Assembly: GCA_002343845.1 (NCBI GenBank) | Contig: DDSQ01000084.1 | Location: 10,867 to 74,866, forward strand | From: Planctomycetes bacterium UBA2386 | Lineage (GTDB): Bacteria > Planctomycetota > UBA1135 > UBA2386 | DNA length: 64,000 bases | Reading direction: 5' to 3' | Shown: one piece after another, positions 50,575 to 59,091 of the stretch | Numbering within the stretch: the stretch's first letter is position 1 | Layout: the number at the start of each line of letters is the position of its first letter | The notes under the pieces: generated by a model | The model's input: only the letters and a program-made list of their open reading frames with translations | Database searches by the model: none | Told to the model about the DNA's origin: nothing | Position numbers and translations under genes: made by a program

Positions 50575-53500
50575 ATGAACACGCCGGACGCCCTGCTCGC
50601 CGACCTGTTCGCTCGTCCCGACGACGAGTGGCGCGCCGGTCTCGAGCAGCTCTGCCGCGAGCATCCCGAATGCGAGCCCGAGCTGCGGCGCCGGTTCTCG
50701 CGTCTCGAACAAGCCGGCGTGGCCATGCCGATCGAGAACAAGGCGCAAGCACTCCAGGATGCGCCCGAACACTTCGGCCCCTACCGCCTGCTGCGGCGGC
50801 TCGGCGGCGGCGGCATGGGCGTCGTGTGGCTCGCCGAGCACGAAACGCTGCACCGCGAAGTCGCGATCAAGATGATCCGACCCGAGCGGTTGTGGTTCGA
50901 CAACGCGCGCGAGCGCTTCCAGCGTGAAGTGGAAGCGGTCGCCCGGCTCCGTCACCACGGCTGCGTGCAGATCCATCAGGTCGGGGACGTCGACGGCCTG
51001 CCCTACTTCGCGATGGAGTACGTGGCCGGCGCCAGTTGCGACCAGCTCACGGCGGCCCTGCGCGCCACCGGCAAGCCGCCGCACGAGCTCACGGGCGCCG
51101 ACCTCATGGTGGCCTTGCGTGCCCACCGCGGCTCCGTCGAGAGCGAGTCCTCGGAGCTGTTCGCCGGCAGCTGGGTGCGCGTCGCGGTCCGCATCGCGCT
51201 GGCGGCGGCCGAAGCCCTGGCGCACGCCCACGCGCGTGGCGTCGTGCACCGCGATCTCAAGCTCGGCAACCTGATGGTGAGTCCCGAAGGACGCGTGGTC
51301 CTGATCGACTTCGGGCTCGCCGTCGCGGAGGGCACGTCTCCACTGACCAGCGCTGGAGCGCTGCTCGGGTCGCTGCCGTACATGGCGCCCGAACAACTCC
51401 GCGCAGAGGCGGCCGTCATCGGCGAGCGTACCGACGTCTACGCCCTCGGCGTCTGTCTCTACGAGCTGTTGGCGCTGACCGGACCGTTCGCGGCGCGGAA
51501 CGAATCGGGCTTGCGCAGCGACATCCTGGCCGGCAACGCCGTGCCGCTGCGCGCGCACAACGCCGCCGTCGCCAGCGACCTCCAGGTCGTGGTCGCCCGC
51601 GCGATGCACGTCGATGCCGAACGCCGCTACGAGTCGGCGTCCCACTTCGCGGCGGATCTGGCGGCGGTGCTGCAAGATCGCCCGGTGCAGGCGCGTCGGG
51701 ATGCGCTGCCGGCGCGGCTCATGCGCTGGGGCCGCCGCCGGCCGGCGCTGGCGACGGCGGCCCTGCTGTCGCTGCTCGCGTTGCTGATCGTGCCGACGGC
51801 GTTCTCCCTGGCGATCGCCGGGCAGCGCGACCGCGCACTGGCCGCAGAGCAACTGGCGCGGCAGCGCGAGTACGGGGCGAACATCGCGGCGGCCAGCGAT
51901 GCAATGTTGGTGGGCAACGGCGAAGAGGCGCGCCTGCGGCTGGAGGCCTGCGCGCCGGAGCTGCGCGACTTCGAGTGGCGATACCTGAACCTGTCGCAGG
52001 ACGACAGCCTGGCGACGATCCGGGTCGGCACCCGGCCGGTTTCGGCGGTGGCGGTCGTACCCGACGGTGGGTTGTTGGCCGCGGGCAGCGACGATGGCCG
52101 CGTGTGTGTCGCCGCGGTCGACGGCAGCGGCACCGTGCGCGAGGTGGTGGCAGCCGGCGGACCGGGCATCACTGCCATCGGCTTTGGTGTCGGGGCCGCG
52201 GAGTTGTTCGTGGTCGATGCCGCCGCGACGTTGCGCGTATTCGAGGTGGCAACGGGCGACCTCCGCCGCGAACGCGCTGCCTCGCAACCGCACGAGGCAC
52301 TGTGGCTGCCCAACCCAGTGACCCACGTCGTCAGCGACGGCGGCGGCGCGCGACTGCAGTTGCTCGACGCGACGACGCTTGCAGCGTCACCACCGGTCGG
52401 CCTGTCGCTGCAGGACGGCGTCACCGTTCGCAACTACGGGATCGATGACAACGAGATCGTGTCCGGCACCAGCCGTGGCGCGGCGATCTGGAACCTGGTC
52501 GACGGCAGCATCGCGGCCTCGCTGGTGACCATGCAACCAACGGTGGTGCTCGGCGCGAGTGTGGGATTGCAGAGCGTGCTGCTCGAGTCCGACGGCATCC
52601 CGACTCTGTGGCATCGAACCGAGCAGAAGGCCGTGCCGGCAGCCATCGACTTGCGTGGTCGCCCGCCGCTCACGACGTTGTTCGTCGACGAGGGGCGCCA
52701 CATCGTGCTGCCGTTCGCCGACGGCGACATCCATGTGTACGACGTGGCGCAGTCGCGCACGGTGCGCACGATGCATGGTCACCAAGGGGCCCTGACCGCG
52801 GCGGCGGCGGTTCCGCATTCCGCGTCCTTCGTCACCGGCGGCGAGGACGGCACGGTGCGGCGGTGGGACTGCCGAGTGCACAACGGGCAACTCGAGCTGC
52901 TCGGGTATGGATACGGTCGTTCCTTGGCGATCGGCGAAACCGGGCACCTGCTGACCGGTGGCGAGGATGCGGTCGTACGCGCAACCGACGTCGCCACGGG
53001 TGCGCCCATCTGGTGGGGAGACAGCCAGCACTGGGTCAACGGTGTCGCCGTGATGCCGGGCAGCGACCTTGTCGTCTCGTCGTTTCACGAACGACTCGGG
53101 TTCTGGTCCGCCAGCGATGGCACATCGCGTGGGTGGTTGGACCTGCCAGACAGTGGGATGGCCAGCCGACTGTTGATGCTGCCAACGCACGGCTTGCTGG
53201 CGGTCGCCTCCCGTGTGGGGCGAGTGACGCTGGTCGCGGACGAGCCTCGACGCGTGCAACGGCAACTGGACGTCCACCAGGACTTGATCACGGACCTGGC
53301 GTTCGATGCGGCACGATCACGGCTGTGGACCTGCGGGCACGATGGCAAGCTGCAGTGGTTCGCAATCGACGGCGCCGATGCCCCGGTGGTCGTCGATACG
53401 ATCGATGGCAAGTTCGAGTCGATGGCTCTCGCTGGCGACACGATCTACACGAGCGAGGCGAGTGCCGACGGTCGCCGGGGCAGCCTCTGTGAACGGGACG

Positions 53501-54354
53501 CGGCGACCGGCGAAATCCGACGGCGGCGGGCAGTCGCCGAAATCGCGACGGTCGTGCGGGTGCTCAACGACCGGCGCCTGTTCGTGGGCACACAACACGG
53601 ACACCTCGCGTTCTGGGACCGAGTGGCCTTCGCATCGGTGCTCGATCAGGTGAAGTTCTCGATGCCCGTGCGCAACCTGGTCGTTGCGCCGGACGCCACG
53701 TGGGTGGCGGCGATCGCGAAGTCAGGGGCCCCACTGATCCTGCGCGGGGACGACTCGGCACCGCGCGACGCCGAGTTGGTCCGCCGGCGCGTGAGCATCG
53801 AACGGGCCCGGGCGCGTACCGTCGAAGCGATGCAGTGCCATTGGCCGCCTCGCGCCGCCCGCTCCTTGCGTGCCAACGCAACGTTGTCGACCGCCGAACA
53901 GGAGTTGGCGTTGACGCTGCTGCCGCCGCTTGGCTCTTGGACCGTCGGCGCAGCCGGGCGTCGGCTCTTCACGGCGCCCATGACGTCAGCGGCGCGCGAT
54001 GCCCTGCGCCCGCAGTTCGAAGCCATCGCCGAGGGATTCGCCGCCCTCGGGGATGCGTCCACGCTGTGGTTGCGATGCGCATACGCGCTTGCCGCAGTGC
54101 GCATGCAGCAGCCTCGAGCGGCTCTCGACGCCTTGGCACCGGTACGGATCGACCCGAAGGTCGGCCCCGACCACGAGGAGGGCTTCTTCCTGCAGGACGT
54201 GACCTTCGTGCGCAGTCTTGCCCACCTGCAGTTGGGCGATCGCGCTGCTGCAGTCGTCGAACGCGAGCGACTGGCGGAGCTCATCCGTGGCGAGTTCGCC
54301 AAGGACGAGCGTGCGCACCTGTTCCTGAGCGAGCTCGACGCCGAGCTGCGCTGA
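50575..54354 (+). CDS. Membrane Ser/Thr protein kinase with extracytoplasmic WD40-like propeller
   Basis: 1259 residues. The kinase domain (about 65-370) has the G-loop GGGGMG (77-82), the VAIK lysine Lys99, catalytic HRDLKLGN (225-232), DFG (245-247) and APEQ (271-274). A single membrane helix (391-415, ALATAALLSLLALLIVPTAF) follows. The remaining ~840 residues carry WD40-like blades (ASFVTGGEDGTVRRWDCRVH; GHLLTGGEDAVVRATDVATG; RSRLWTCGHDGKLQWFAIDG). The C-terminus is tetratricopeptide-like (LRCAYALAAVRMQQPRAALD). This is the classical planctomycetal PknB-WD40 architecture. It faces the sigma factor gene at 49874-50461. Confidence 0.95.
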   Translation: MNTPDALLADLFARPDDEWRAGLEQLCREHPECEPELRRRFSRLEQAGVAMPIENKAQALQDAPEHFGPYRLLRRLGGGGMGVVWLAEHETLHREVAIKMIRPERLWFDNARERFQREVEAVARLRHHGCVQIHQVGDVDGLPYFAMEYVAGASCDQLTAALRATGKPPHELTGADLMVALRAHRGSVESESSELFAGSWVRVAVRIALAAAEALAHAHARGVVHRDLKLGNLMVSPEGRVVLIDFGLAVAEGTSPLTSAGALLGSLPYMAPEQLRAEAAVIGERTDVYALGVCLYELLALTGPFAARNESGLRSDILAGNAVPLRAHNAAVASDLQVVVARAMHVDAERRYESASHFAADLAAVLQDRPVQARRDALPARLMRWGRRRPALATAALLSLLALLIVPTAFSLAIAGQRDRALAAEQLARQREYGANIAAASDAMLVGNGEEARLRLEACAPELRDFEWRYLNLSQDDSLATIRVGTRPVSAVAVVPDGGLLAAGSDDGRVCVAAVDGSGTVREVVAAGGPGITAIGFGVGAAELFVVDAAATLRVFEVATGDLRRERAASQPHEALWLPNPVTHVVSDGGGARLQLLDATTLAASPPVGLSLQDGVTVRNYGIDDNEIVSGTSRGAAIWNLVDGSIAASLVTMQPTVVLGASVGLQSVLLESDGIPTLWHRTEQKAVPAAIDLRGRPPLTTLFVDEGRHIVLPFADGDIHVYDVAQSRTVRTMHGHQGALTAAAAVPHSASFVTGGEDGTVRRWDCRVHNGQLELLGYGYGRSLAIGETGHLLTGGEDAVVRATDVATGAPIWWGDSQHWVNGVAVMPGSDLVVSSFHERLGFWSASDGTSRGWLDLPDSGMASRLLMLPTHGLLAVASRVGRVTLVADEPRRVQRQLDVHQDLITDLAFDAARSRLWTCGHDGKLQWFAIDGADAPVVVDTIDGKFESMALAGDTIYTSEASADGRRGSLCERDAATGEIRRRRAVAEIATVVRVLNDRRLFVGTQHGHLAFWDRVAFASVLDQVKFSMPVRNLVVAPDATWVAAIAKSGAPLILRGDDSAPRDAELVRRRVSIERARARTVEAMQCHWPPRAARSLRANATLSTAEQELALTLLPPLGSWTVGAAGRRLFTAPMTSAARDALRPQFEAIAEGFAALGDASTLWLRCAYALAAVRMQQPRAALDALAPVRIDPKVGPDHEEGFFLQDVTFVRSLAHLQLGDRAAAVVERERLAELIRGEFAKDERAHLFLSELDAELR

Positions 54355-54362
54355 GACAGCGC

Positions 54363-54385
54363 GCCGGCCCGGAACCGAGGCCGGC
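54363..54385 (+). terminator. GC hairpin after the kinase gene
   Basis: GCCGGCC/GGCCGGC (7 bp) with loop CGGAACCGA, eight bases after the stop codon. No T-run follows, so it is only a weak terminator candidate. Confidence 0.35.
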
Positions 54386-54459
54386 ACGATGCGGCACCAA
54401 CCCGAAGCTCGATCGGGTCGAAGTCGTGGAGTTGCCGACCTGCAGCGGCCGCAGCCCCG

Positions 54460-54651
54460 ATGCGATGGCTGCTGGCCTTCCTGATCGTCGCTGCGCTGCT
54501 CCGCGGACAGCAGGGATGGTCGCGGCGCACCGGGCTCGGGCGGCTGCGGGGCGACTTCCACTTCCGGCCGGGAGGCCGTGGGTGGTATGTGTCCCTGGCC
54601 CGCAGCCTGGTGCTGCGCCTGAGTGCAGCCGGAGTGGGCCTGCGGATCTGA
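54460..54651 (+). CDS. DUF2905-like small membrane protein
   Basis: The 63-residue protein fits the DUF2905 family: an N-terminal membrane helix (RWLLAFLIVAALLRGQQGW), then GLGRLRGDFHFRPGGRGWYV, equivalent to the family's LGRLPGDI-type middle motif, and a second helix (SLARSLVLRLSAAGVGLRI). The C-terminal helix is short compared with the usual family member. Function is not known for the family. The gene is followed three bases later by a truncated SbtA-like gene, so the two are probably co-transcribed. Confidence 0.55.
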   Translation: MRWLLAFLIVAALLRGQQGWSRRTGLGRLRGDFHFRPGGRGWYVSLARSLVLRLSAAGVGLRI

Positions 54652-54654
54652 CCC

Positions 54655-54825
54655 GTGATCGACGTCGTCGTCCTGTTCTTCCTGCTCGGCCTTGGCGCGG
54701 GGCTGCTGCGTTCGGAGCTCAAGCTGCCGGCGGCGCTCGCTCATGTTCGCGAGCGCTGGTACGACAACTACGCGATGGTCGCCTTCCTTCACGAAGTGGA
54801 AGTGCTCCGCCCCGACAAGTTCTGA
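54655..54825 (+). pseudogene. Truncated SbtA-like (DUF897) permease N-terminus
   Basis: GTG 54655 encodes IDVVVLFFLLGLGAGLLRSE, then LKLPAALAHVRERWYDNYAM and a stop at residue 57. The first 27 residues match the start of SbtA-type sodium-dependent bicarbonate permeases (compare DVVLLFFLLGLLARLLRSDL, the family-type start). The following membrane helices are absent and the sequence changes to an unrelated hydrophilic tail. It is a gene remnant or a deletion-fusion, not a working transporter. Confidence 0.5.
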
Positions 54826-54888
54826 CAGCAGCGGTCTTCGTGCGTGCTCGCTGACGGCGCGATCGCCCACACGGCCGTAGGGCCTATC

Positions 54889-55547
54889 TCATTGCGCGGT
54901 GAAGCCGCCGTCGACGGTGATCGTCTGGCCAGTGACGAACGACGCCTGCGACGAGCTCAGCCACAGCACGGTGTCGGCGATCTCCTCCGGCTTGCCGACG
55001 CGGCCGATCGGGTGCAGCGACGCCAGGAAGTCGCGCGGCACCGGCTCGGTGAAGCGGTCGAACATCGGCGTCTCGATCGCGGCCGGCGCCACCGCGTTGA
55101 CGCGGATGCCGAGCTTCGCGTACTCGAGCGCGGCGTTCTTGGCCAGGCCGATCACCGCGTGCTTGCTGGCGCAGTAGGGGCCGGCACCGGGCATGCCGAC
55201 CAGGCCCGCGATCGAGCTGGTGTTGACGATCGAGCCGCCGCCGCCCTTCAGCATCGCCGGGATCTCGTGCTTCATGCTCAGGTAGACGCCCTTTACGTTG
55301 ATCGCGAACACGCGATCGAAGTCGGCGTCGTCCTGTTCGTGCGTCGGCTTGATGACCGAACTCTCGATGCCGGCGTTGTTGAAGGCGATGTCGAGGCGGC
55401 CGTAGGCGCGCAGCGTCGCTTCGACCAGATTCTTGACGTCGGCCTCCTTGGCGACGTCGGCGCGCACGAACAGGCCGGAACCCCCGGCGCGTTCGATCAG
55501 CGCGACGTCGACGCGCGCGACGACATCTACAACCCGCGTGCTGTGCT
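54889..55547 (-). pseudogene. 5'-truncated short-chain dehydrogenase/reductase
   Basis: The C-terminal three quarters of an SDR are intact: NNAG, INVKGVYLSMKHEIPAM, the catalytic SNTSSIAG-type Ser region (VNTSSIAGLVG), YCASK with the active Tyr and Lys, IRVNAVAPAAIETPM, and the final TGQTITVDGGFTAQ. The cofactor motif TGxxxGIG and the first beta-alpha unit are missing. In frame, homology can be followed upstream only to about 55547 (SDR-like VVDVVARVDVALIERAGG), after which the sequence is unrelated. Reading starts at GTG 55467 give 192 residues at most. Insertion of the neighbouring methyltransferase gene may have removed the 5' end. Confidence 0.65.
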
Positions 55548-55693
55548 ACGAACAACGGATCGGTGCCCGTCCGTTCGACTCGAAGACGGTTGCGTGGCGC
55601 AGTCCAGGCCATCTACCATGCGCCGGCCACCTCTTGTGGAGGACAATGCACTCGACACCTCGCACTCTTCGAGTATTCAAGAAGTAGAGCCAC

Positions 55694-56440
55694 ATGGCGA
55701 ACTTCCTTCCTCTCAAGAAGTACATGTTCTTCTGCCTCGACAAGATGCTCGCGGCATACCCGATGTCATCCCCATTTCTCGACATTGGATGTGGCGTTGG
55801 CGACGTCAGTCGGCACCTTGCCACGAAGGGCTGGAGCGGAAAGGCGATAGACTATTCCCCGCAGGCAGTGGAGCGGGCGCGGGCCAGCCTCGCCGCCTAC
55901 CCGAATGTCCATGTGGAGCAGAAGGCGCTCGACGCCGAAGTCGGCCAGTATTCCACGATCATGATGTGGGATGTCATCGAGCACATCGAAGATGACGTCA
56001 CCGCCTTCAAGAAGGTCGGCACCCTGCTCACTCCCGGTGGATACCTCTGCATAGCCGTTCCCAGCAACCAGATCGAATGGCGTTGGGACGACGATTTCTA
56101 CGGCCACTATCGCCGCTACAGCCTCGAAGAAGCGCGCCGCAAGGGTTTGGAGTCTGGCCTCGAGCTCGTCGAAGCCTGGGATTTCACCTACCCGGTCTTC
56201 TGGCTCATGCGCCGTCTCTATACCCGCGTGAAGAGCGCCCCGGCACAACCCGAAGACAGCAAGGACTCTCGCACCCAGGCCAGCTCCACGGTCAACGCCT
56301 GGGACGTTCCCCTGCTCTCAGCGTTGCTCAACGCCAGCACCTTCTTGTGGATGCCAATCTACTGGCTGCAGTTCCACGTCTTCCGTCGCCAGGTGCGGCG
56401 CGGGCATGAGATGTTCGTGCTGTATCGAAAGCCTCTATGA
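55694..56440 (+). CDS. Class I SAM-dependent methyltransferase, lower-G+C island gene
   Basis: 248 residues. Motif I is FLDIGCGVGDVSRHLA; the acidic loop IDYSPQAVERARAS; motif IV-like TIMMWDVIEHIEDDVTAFKK; post-motif LTPGGYLCIAVPS. The pattern WRWDDDFYGHYRRYSLEEAR is typical of the UbiE/Methyltransf_11/23 group near polysaccharide and lipid loci. The C-terminal region is hydrophobic (LSALLNASTFLWMPIYWLQF), suggesting membrane association. Its composition is visibly lower in G+C than its neighbours: the line 55741-55800 counts 33 G/C of 60. It stands beside a truncated SDR gene and may have been inserted there by transfer. Confidence 0.85.
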   Translation: MANFLPLKKYMFFCLDKMLAAYPMSSPFLDIGCGVGDVSRHLATKGWSGKAIDYSPQAVERARASLAAYPNVHVEQKALDAEVGQYSTIMMWDVIEHIEDDVTAFKKVGTLLTPGGYLCIAVPSNQIEWRWDDDFYGHYRRYSLEEARRKGLESGLELVEAWDFTYPVFWLMRRLYTRVKSAPAQPEDSKDSRTQASSTVNAWDVPLLSALLNASTFLWMPIYWLQFHVFRRQVRRGHEMFVLYRKPL

Positions 56441-56526
56441 GAGGCTGCTCGAGTTCCGCCTCGCGACACAACGTCAATGCCTCGTAGCAGGGGCGCCGCC
56501 TGTCCGACTTCGTGAGCCGGGGTGCG

Positions 56527-58908
56527 CTACCTGGCCAATGGCACTTCGAGCCGCTGCGTACTCACCCACTGCGTCATGGTCGTCGGGAGGTGGAATGCCT
56601 GGCAGTAGAGCGTGAAGTTCGACAGGTACTCGGGCAGCGGAATCACGGTGGTGAGCGGCAGCCACGAGAAGCCGCTCATTTCCACGATCGCGATGTGGTC
56701 GGGTCCATCGATCGGGACGAGCAGCGAGCAGCCGTCCTGGACGAAGGAGACACCCTGGAACACGAACTGGGTCGGCGCGAGGCCGAGAACCAGCACGGCT
56801 GGGCCGGTCGAGACCATCCCGACGAAACTGCCACTGGTGCCGATTCGCTGGGGCCCATACCAATCGATGCTCGCGGAGCTGCACGATGCACCCGTCGTCA
56901 TCACGGGTGCAGCAACGGGGAACTCGAACTGGTCGAAAGTCACGTAGTTGGGCCCGGAGTTGCCGTTCTTCGCGTACGCGATCGCGAACCTCCGGTTGAA
57001 CAGGCGGCTGACGCCGCCACCGATGGCGGTGTCACTGCCCGCCGGAGCGAACACCGTCTCCGCCTGCAGCTGCTGTCCGCGGTAGCCAGTGGAACGGAAG
57101 TACAGGTTCTCCGTCACCGTGCTGCGGAACGTCAGTCCCCACGTGCGCGAGTATCCTTCGACAGCGAGGCCGGTGAGTTGCAGCCGGGCATCGGCATTGC
57201 TCTGCAGCACCACCGTCCCGTTCGGTTCGGATGGCACGCCATTGATCCACCGCAGCCGCACGGTGCGAATCTGGTGACCGTTGCTGCCGGTCGGCTTGCC
57301 CGGCTGCTGGGCCAGGGTCGACGTCGTGAATGCGACGAGCAACTCCCCGTCGACGCCGTCGATCTGCGGCGCCAGCTTGTGATCCGGGGAGCCGCTGTCG
57401 ACGAAGTGCGCTGCCGACACGGCTCCCGTCTGGCTGACGTCCCGCACCGCGACACGCCAAGCGTTGTTCGTGCCGAACGTCGAGTACGACTGGTAGGCAA
57501 CCTTCCAGCCCCAGAGGTCGGTTCGCTTGTTCGTTCGCGGCCGCTCGAGGTCGGTGCCGGCGATGTCGGCGATCTGGAACGGTGTCGTCACGGTTCCGGT
57601 CACGGCGTCCAAGTAACAGCCGAAGATGTCGGACGACGTGGATTCCGCGAAGGCGCCCCCTCCATTCGGTTCCTGCTGCCAGACCAGCAACGGCAAGCCG
57701 CCGGACAGCGTCCAACCGGTGCCACCGACATCGACCCGCCAGGCGTTGTCGGGCGCCGCGATGAAGATCACGCTGGTGCTGGTGGTGGTGTCGAACCGGT
57801 CATGGCTGTGACAACGCACGGCGCGTGAGCCCGAAGCGAAGGTCCGGTCGAAGGCGATGATGCCGTACCGGTTGCCCTCGTCGTACTCGCCGGCCGGCCC
57901 GCGAGTCGACCACGAGGCCGTCACGTCGACGAACGGAACGCTCCCCAGTGCGCCCGAGGAGGACCATCGCTGCACATACAGATCGGAGTCGCTGGCCGAA
58001 GCAGCGACGCAGTAGGCGATCCAGACTTGGTCACCACTCACTTCGTTGTCGCAGAACGAGTCGACCTCAGTGCGTGTCGACCCGAAGATCGACGCACCCG
58101 GTCCGAGCAGCGGGTCGACCACGACGGGGAACGTCGCGCTCGCAAGCCACTCCCCATCGAGCCGCAGCACGATCGTCCCATCGGCGTAGCTGGTGGTCAT
58201 CGGCCGCGTCTTGCCCTTCGCGTCGACGGCCGTTGCGGCCCCATAGGTGACGATCGGGCGGCCCGCGGCGTCGTGGAACACGATCGCCTGATGCGCCGCG
58301 CTGGCCGCGGCCGCGTGCAGTTCCGTCGCGACCGCACCGCGCACCTCGAGGTCGCCGGAAGCCATCGGCCGCTGGCGGATCACGAACGTCTGCTCGATTC
58401 CTTCGACGCGGATGTCGTACGCTTCGACGACGCCGCCGTGGTCATACTCGGCGCGCCACTCGGTCCAGGCGAGGCGGCTTGGCTCGGTGGCCAGTTCCTG
58501 GAAGCCGACGCGCACCGACTGCGTCTGCCAGCGGAGAGGCAGATTGTGCGGGTAGTCCATGCCGAGCAGGGGCACGTAGGTTGGGCCGTCGTGGAACGAC
58601 GCCTTGTAGCGCGACCCGGCAGCCCAGATGCCGTAGCTGGAGCCGCCGTCTGGCTCCGCAGTGTGGATCGGCACACGCACGTCGGTCGCCGGCTGTCCCG
58701 GCTGGAACTGGGTGCTGACGGAGGCGTGCGTCGGCTCCTCTTGGGCGACTGCCGTGGTGATCGCCAGCAACGCGGGGGCGACGAAGCGCCAGATGGGAGG
58801 GCGAGGAACGAGTCCCGGGTCTCTGCAGGGGGCATGGTCCCCAGGACATCCGCGTTGCGGCGTGCGTGTGACGCCAAGCCTCCGCTTGTTCCGCTCTTCG
58901 TACGGCAC
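56527..58908 (-). CDS. Large secreted protein of unknown function, 793 residues
   Basis: A long frame on the minus strand. The signal region (WRFVAPALLAITTAVA-QEE) has no ATG near it. GTG 58908 is used, leaving an unusual ~33-residue n-region, so the true start is uncertain. The mature protein is beta-rich: SSYGIWAAGSRYKASFHDGP; TYVPLLGMDYPHNLPLRWQT; VFHDAAGRPIVTYGAATAV-type repeats; DSDLYVQRWSSSGALGSVPF; WRVDVGGTGWTLSGGLPLLV-WQQE. The C-terminal part has the GISGSFVGMVSTG-type tail motif (SSASIDWYGPQRIGTSGSFV; VLVLGLAPTQFVFQGVSFVQ) found in other secreted proteins here. The role is probably extracellular. No enzymatic motif is claimed. Confidence 0.7.
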   Translation of the reverse strand: MPYEERNKRRLGVTRTPQRGCPGDHAPCRDPGLVPRPPIWRFVAPALLAITTAVAQEEPTHASVSTQFQPGQPATDVRVPIHTAEPDGGSSYGIWAAGSRYKASFHDGPTYVPLLGMDYPHNLPLRWQTQSVRVGFQELATEPSRLAWTEWRAEYDHGGVVEAYDIRVEGIEQTFVIRQRPMASGDLEVRGAVATELHAAAASAAHQAIVFHDAAGRPIVTYGAATAVDAKGKTRPMTTSYADGTIVLRLDGEWLASATFPVVVDPLLGPGASIFGSTRTEVDSFCDNEVSGDQVWIAYCVAASASDSDLYVQRWSSSGALGSVPFVDVTASWSTRGPAGEYDEGNRYGIIAFDRTFASGSRAVRCHSHDRFDTTTSTSVIFIAAPDNAWRVDVGGTGWTLSGGLPLLVWQQEPNGGGAFAESTSSDIFGCYLDAVTGTVTTPFQIADIAGTDLERPRTNKRTDLWGWKVAYQSYSTFGTNNAWRVAVRDVSQTGAVSAAHFVDSGSPDHKLAPQIDGVDGELLVAFTTSTLAQQPGKPTGSNGHQIRTVRLRWINGVPSEPNGTVVLQSNADARLQLTGLAVEGYSRTWGLTFRSTVTENLYFRSTGYRGQQLQAETVFAPAGSDTAIGGGVSRLFNRRFAIAYAKNGNSGPNYVTFDQFEFPVAAPVMTTGASCSSASIDWYGPQRIGTSGSFVGMVSTGPAVLVLGLAPTQFVFQGVSFVQDGCSLLVPIDGPDHIAIVEMSGFSWLPLTTVIPLPEYLSNFTLYCQAFHLPTTMTQWVSTQRLEVPLAR

Positions 58909-59091
58909 CGTCGTAGCGCGGAGCCAACGCGCCTTCGTCGCGGTGGCTACACGCCGTAGTCGCGATGCCCTCGACGTAGCTGTCGCAAACGCGCACAGCG
59001 TGGCGTTCCGATCGCGCACACACCTTCGAAATAGCCGCCCCGGCACGGGGGTTGGATCGATGGGGGAAGTACACGGACTTCGAGGCAATCC

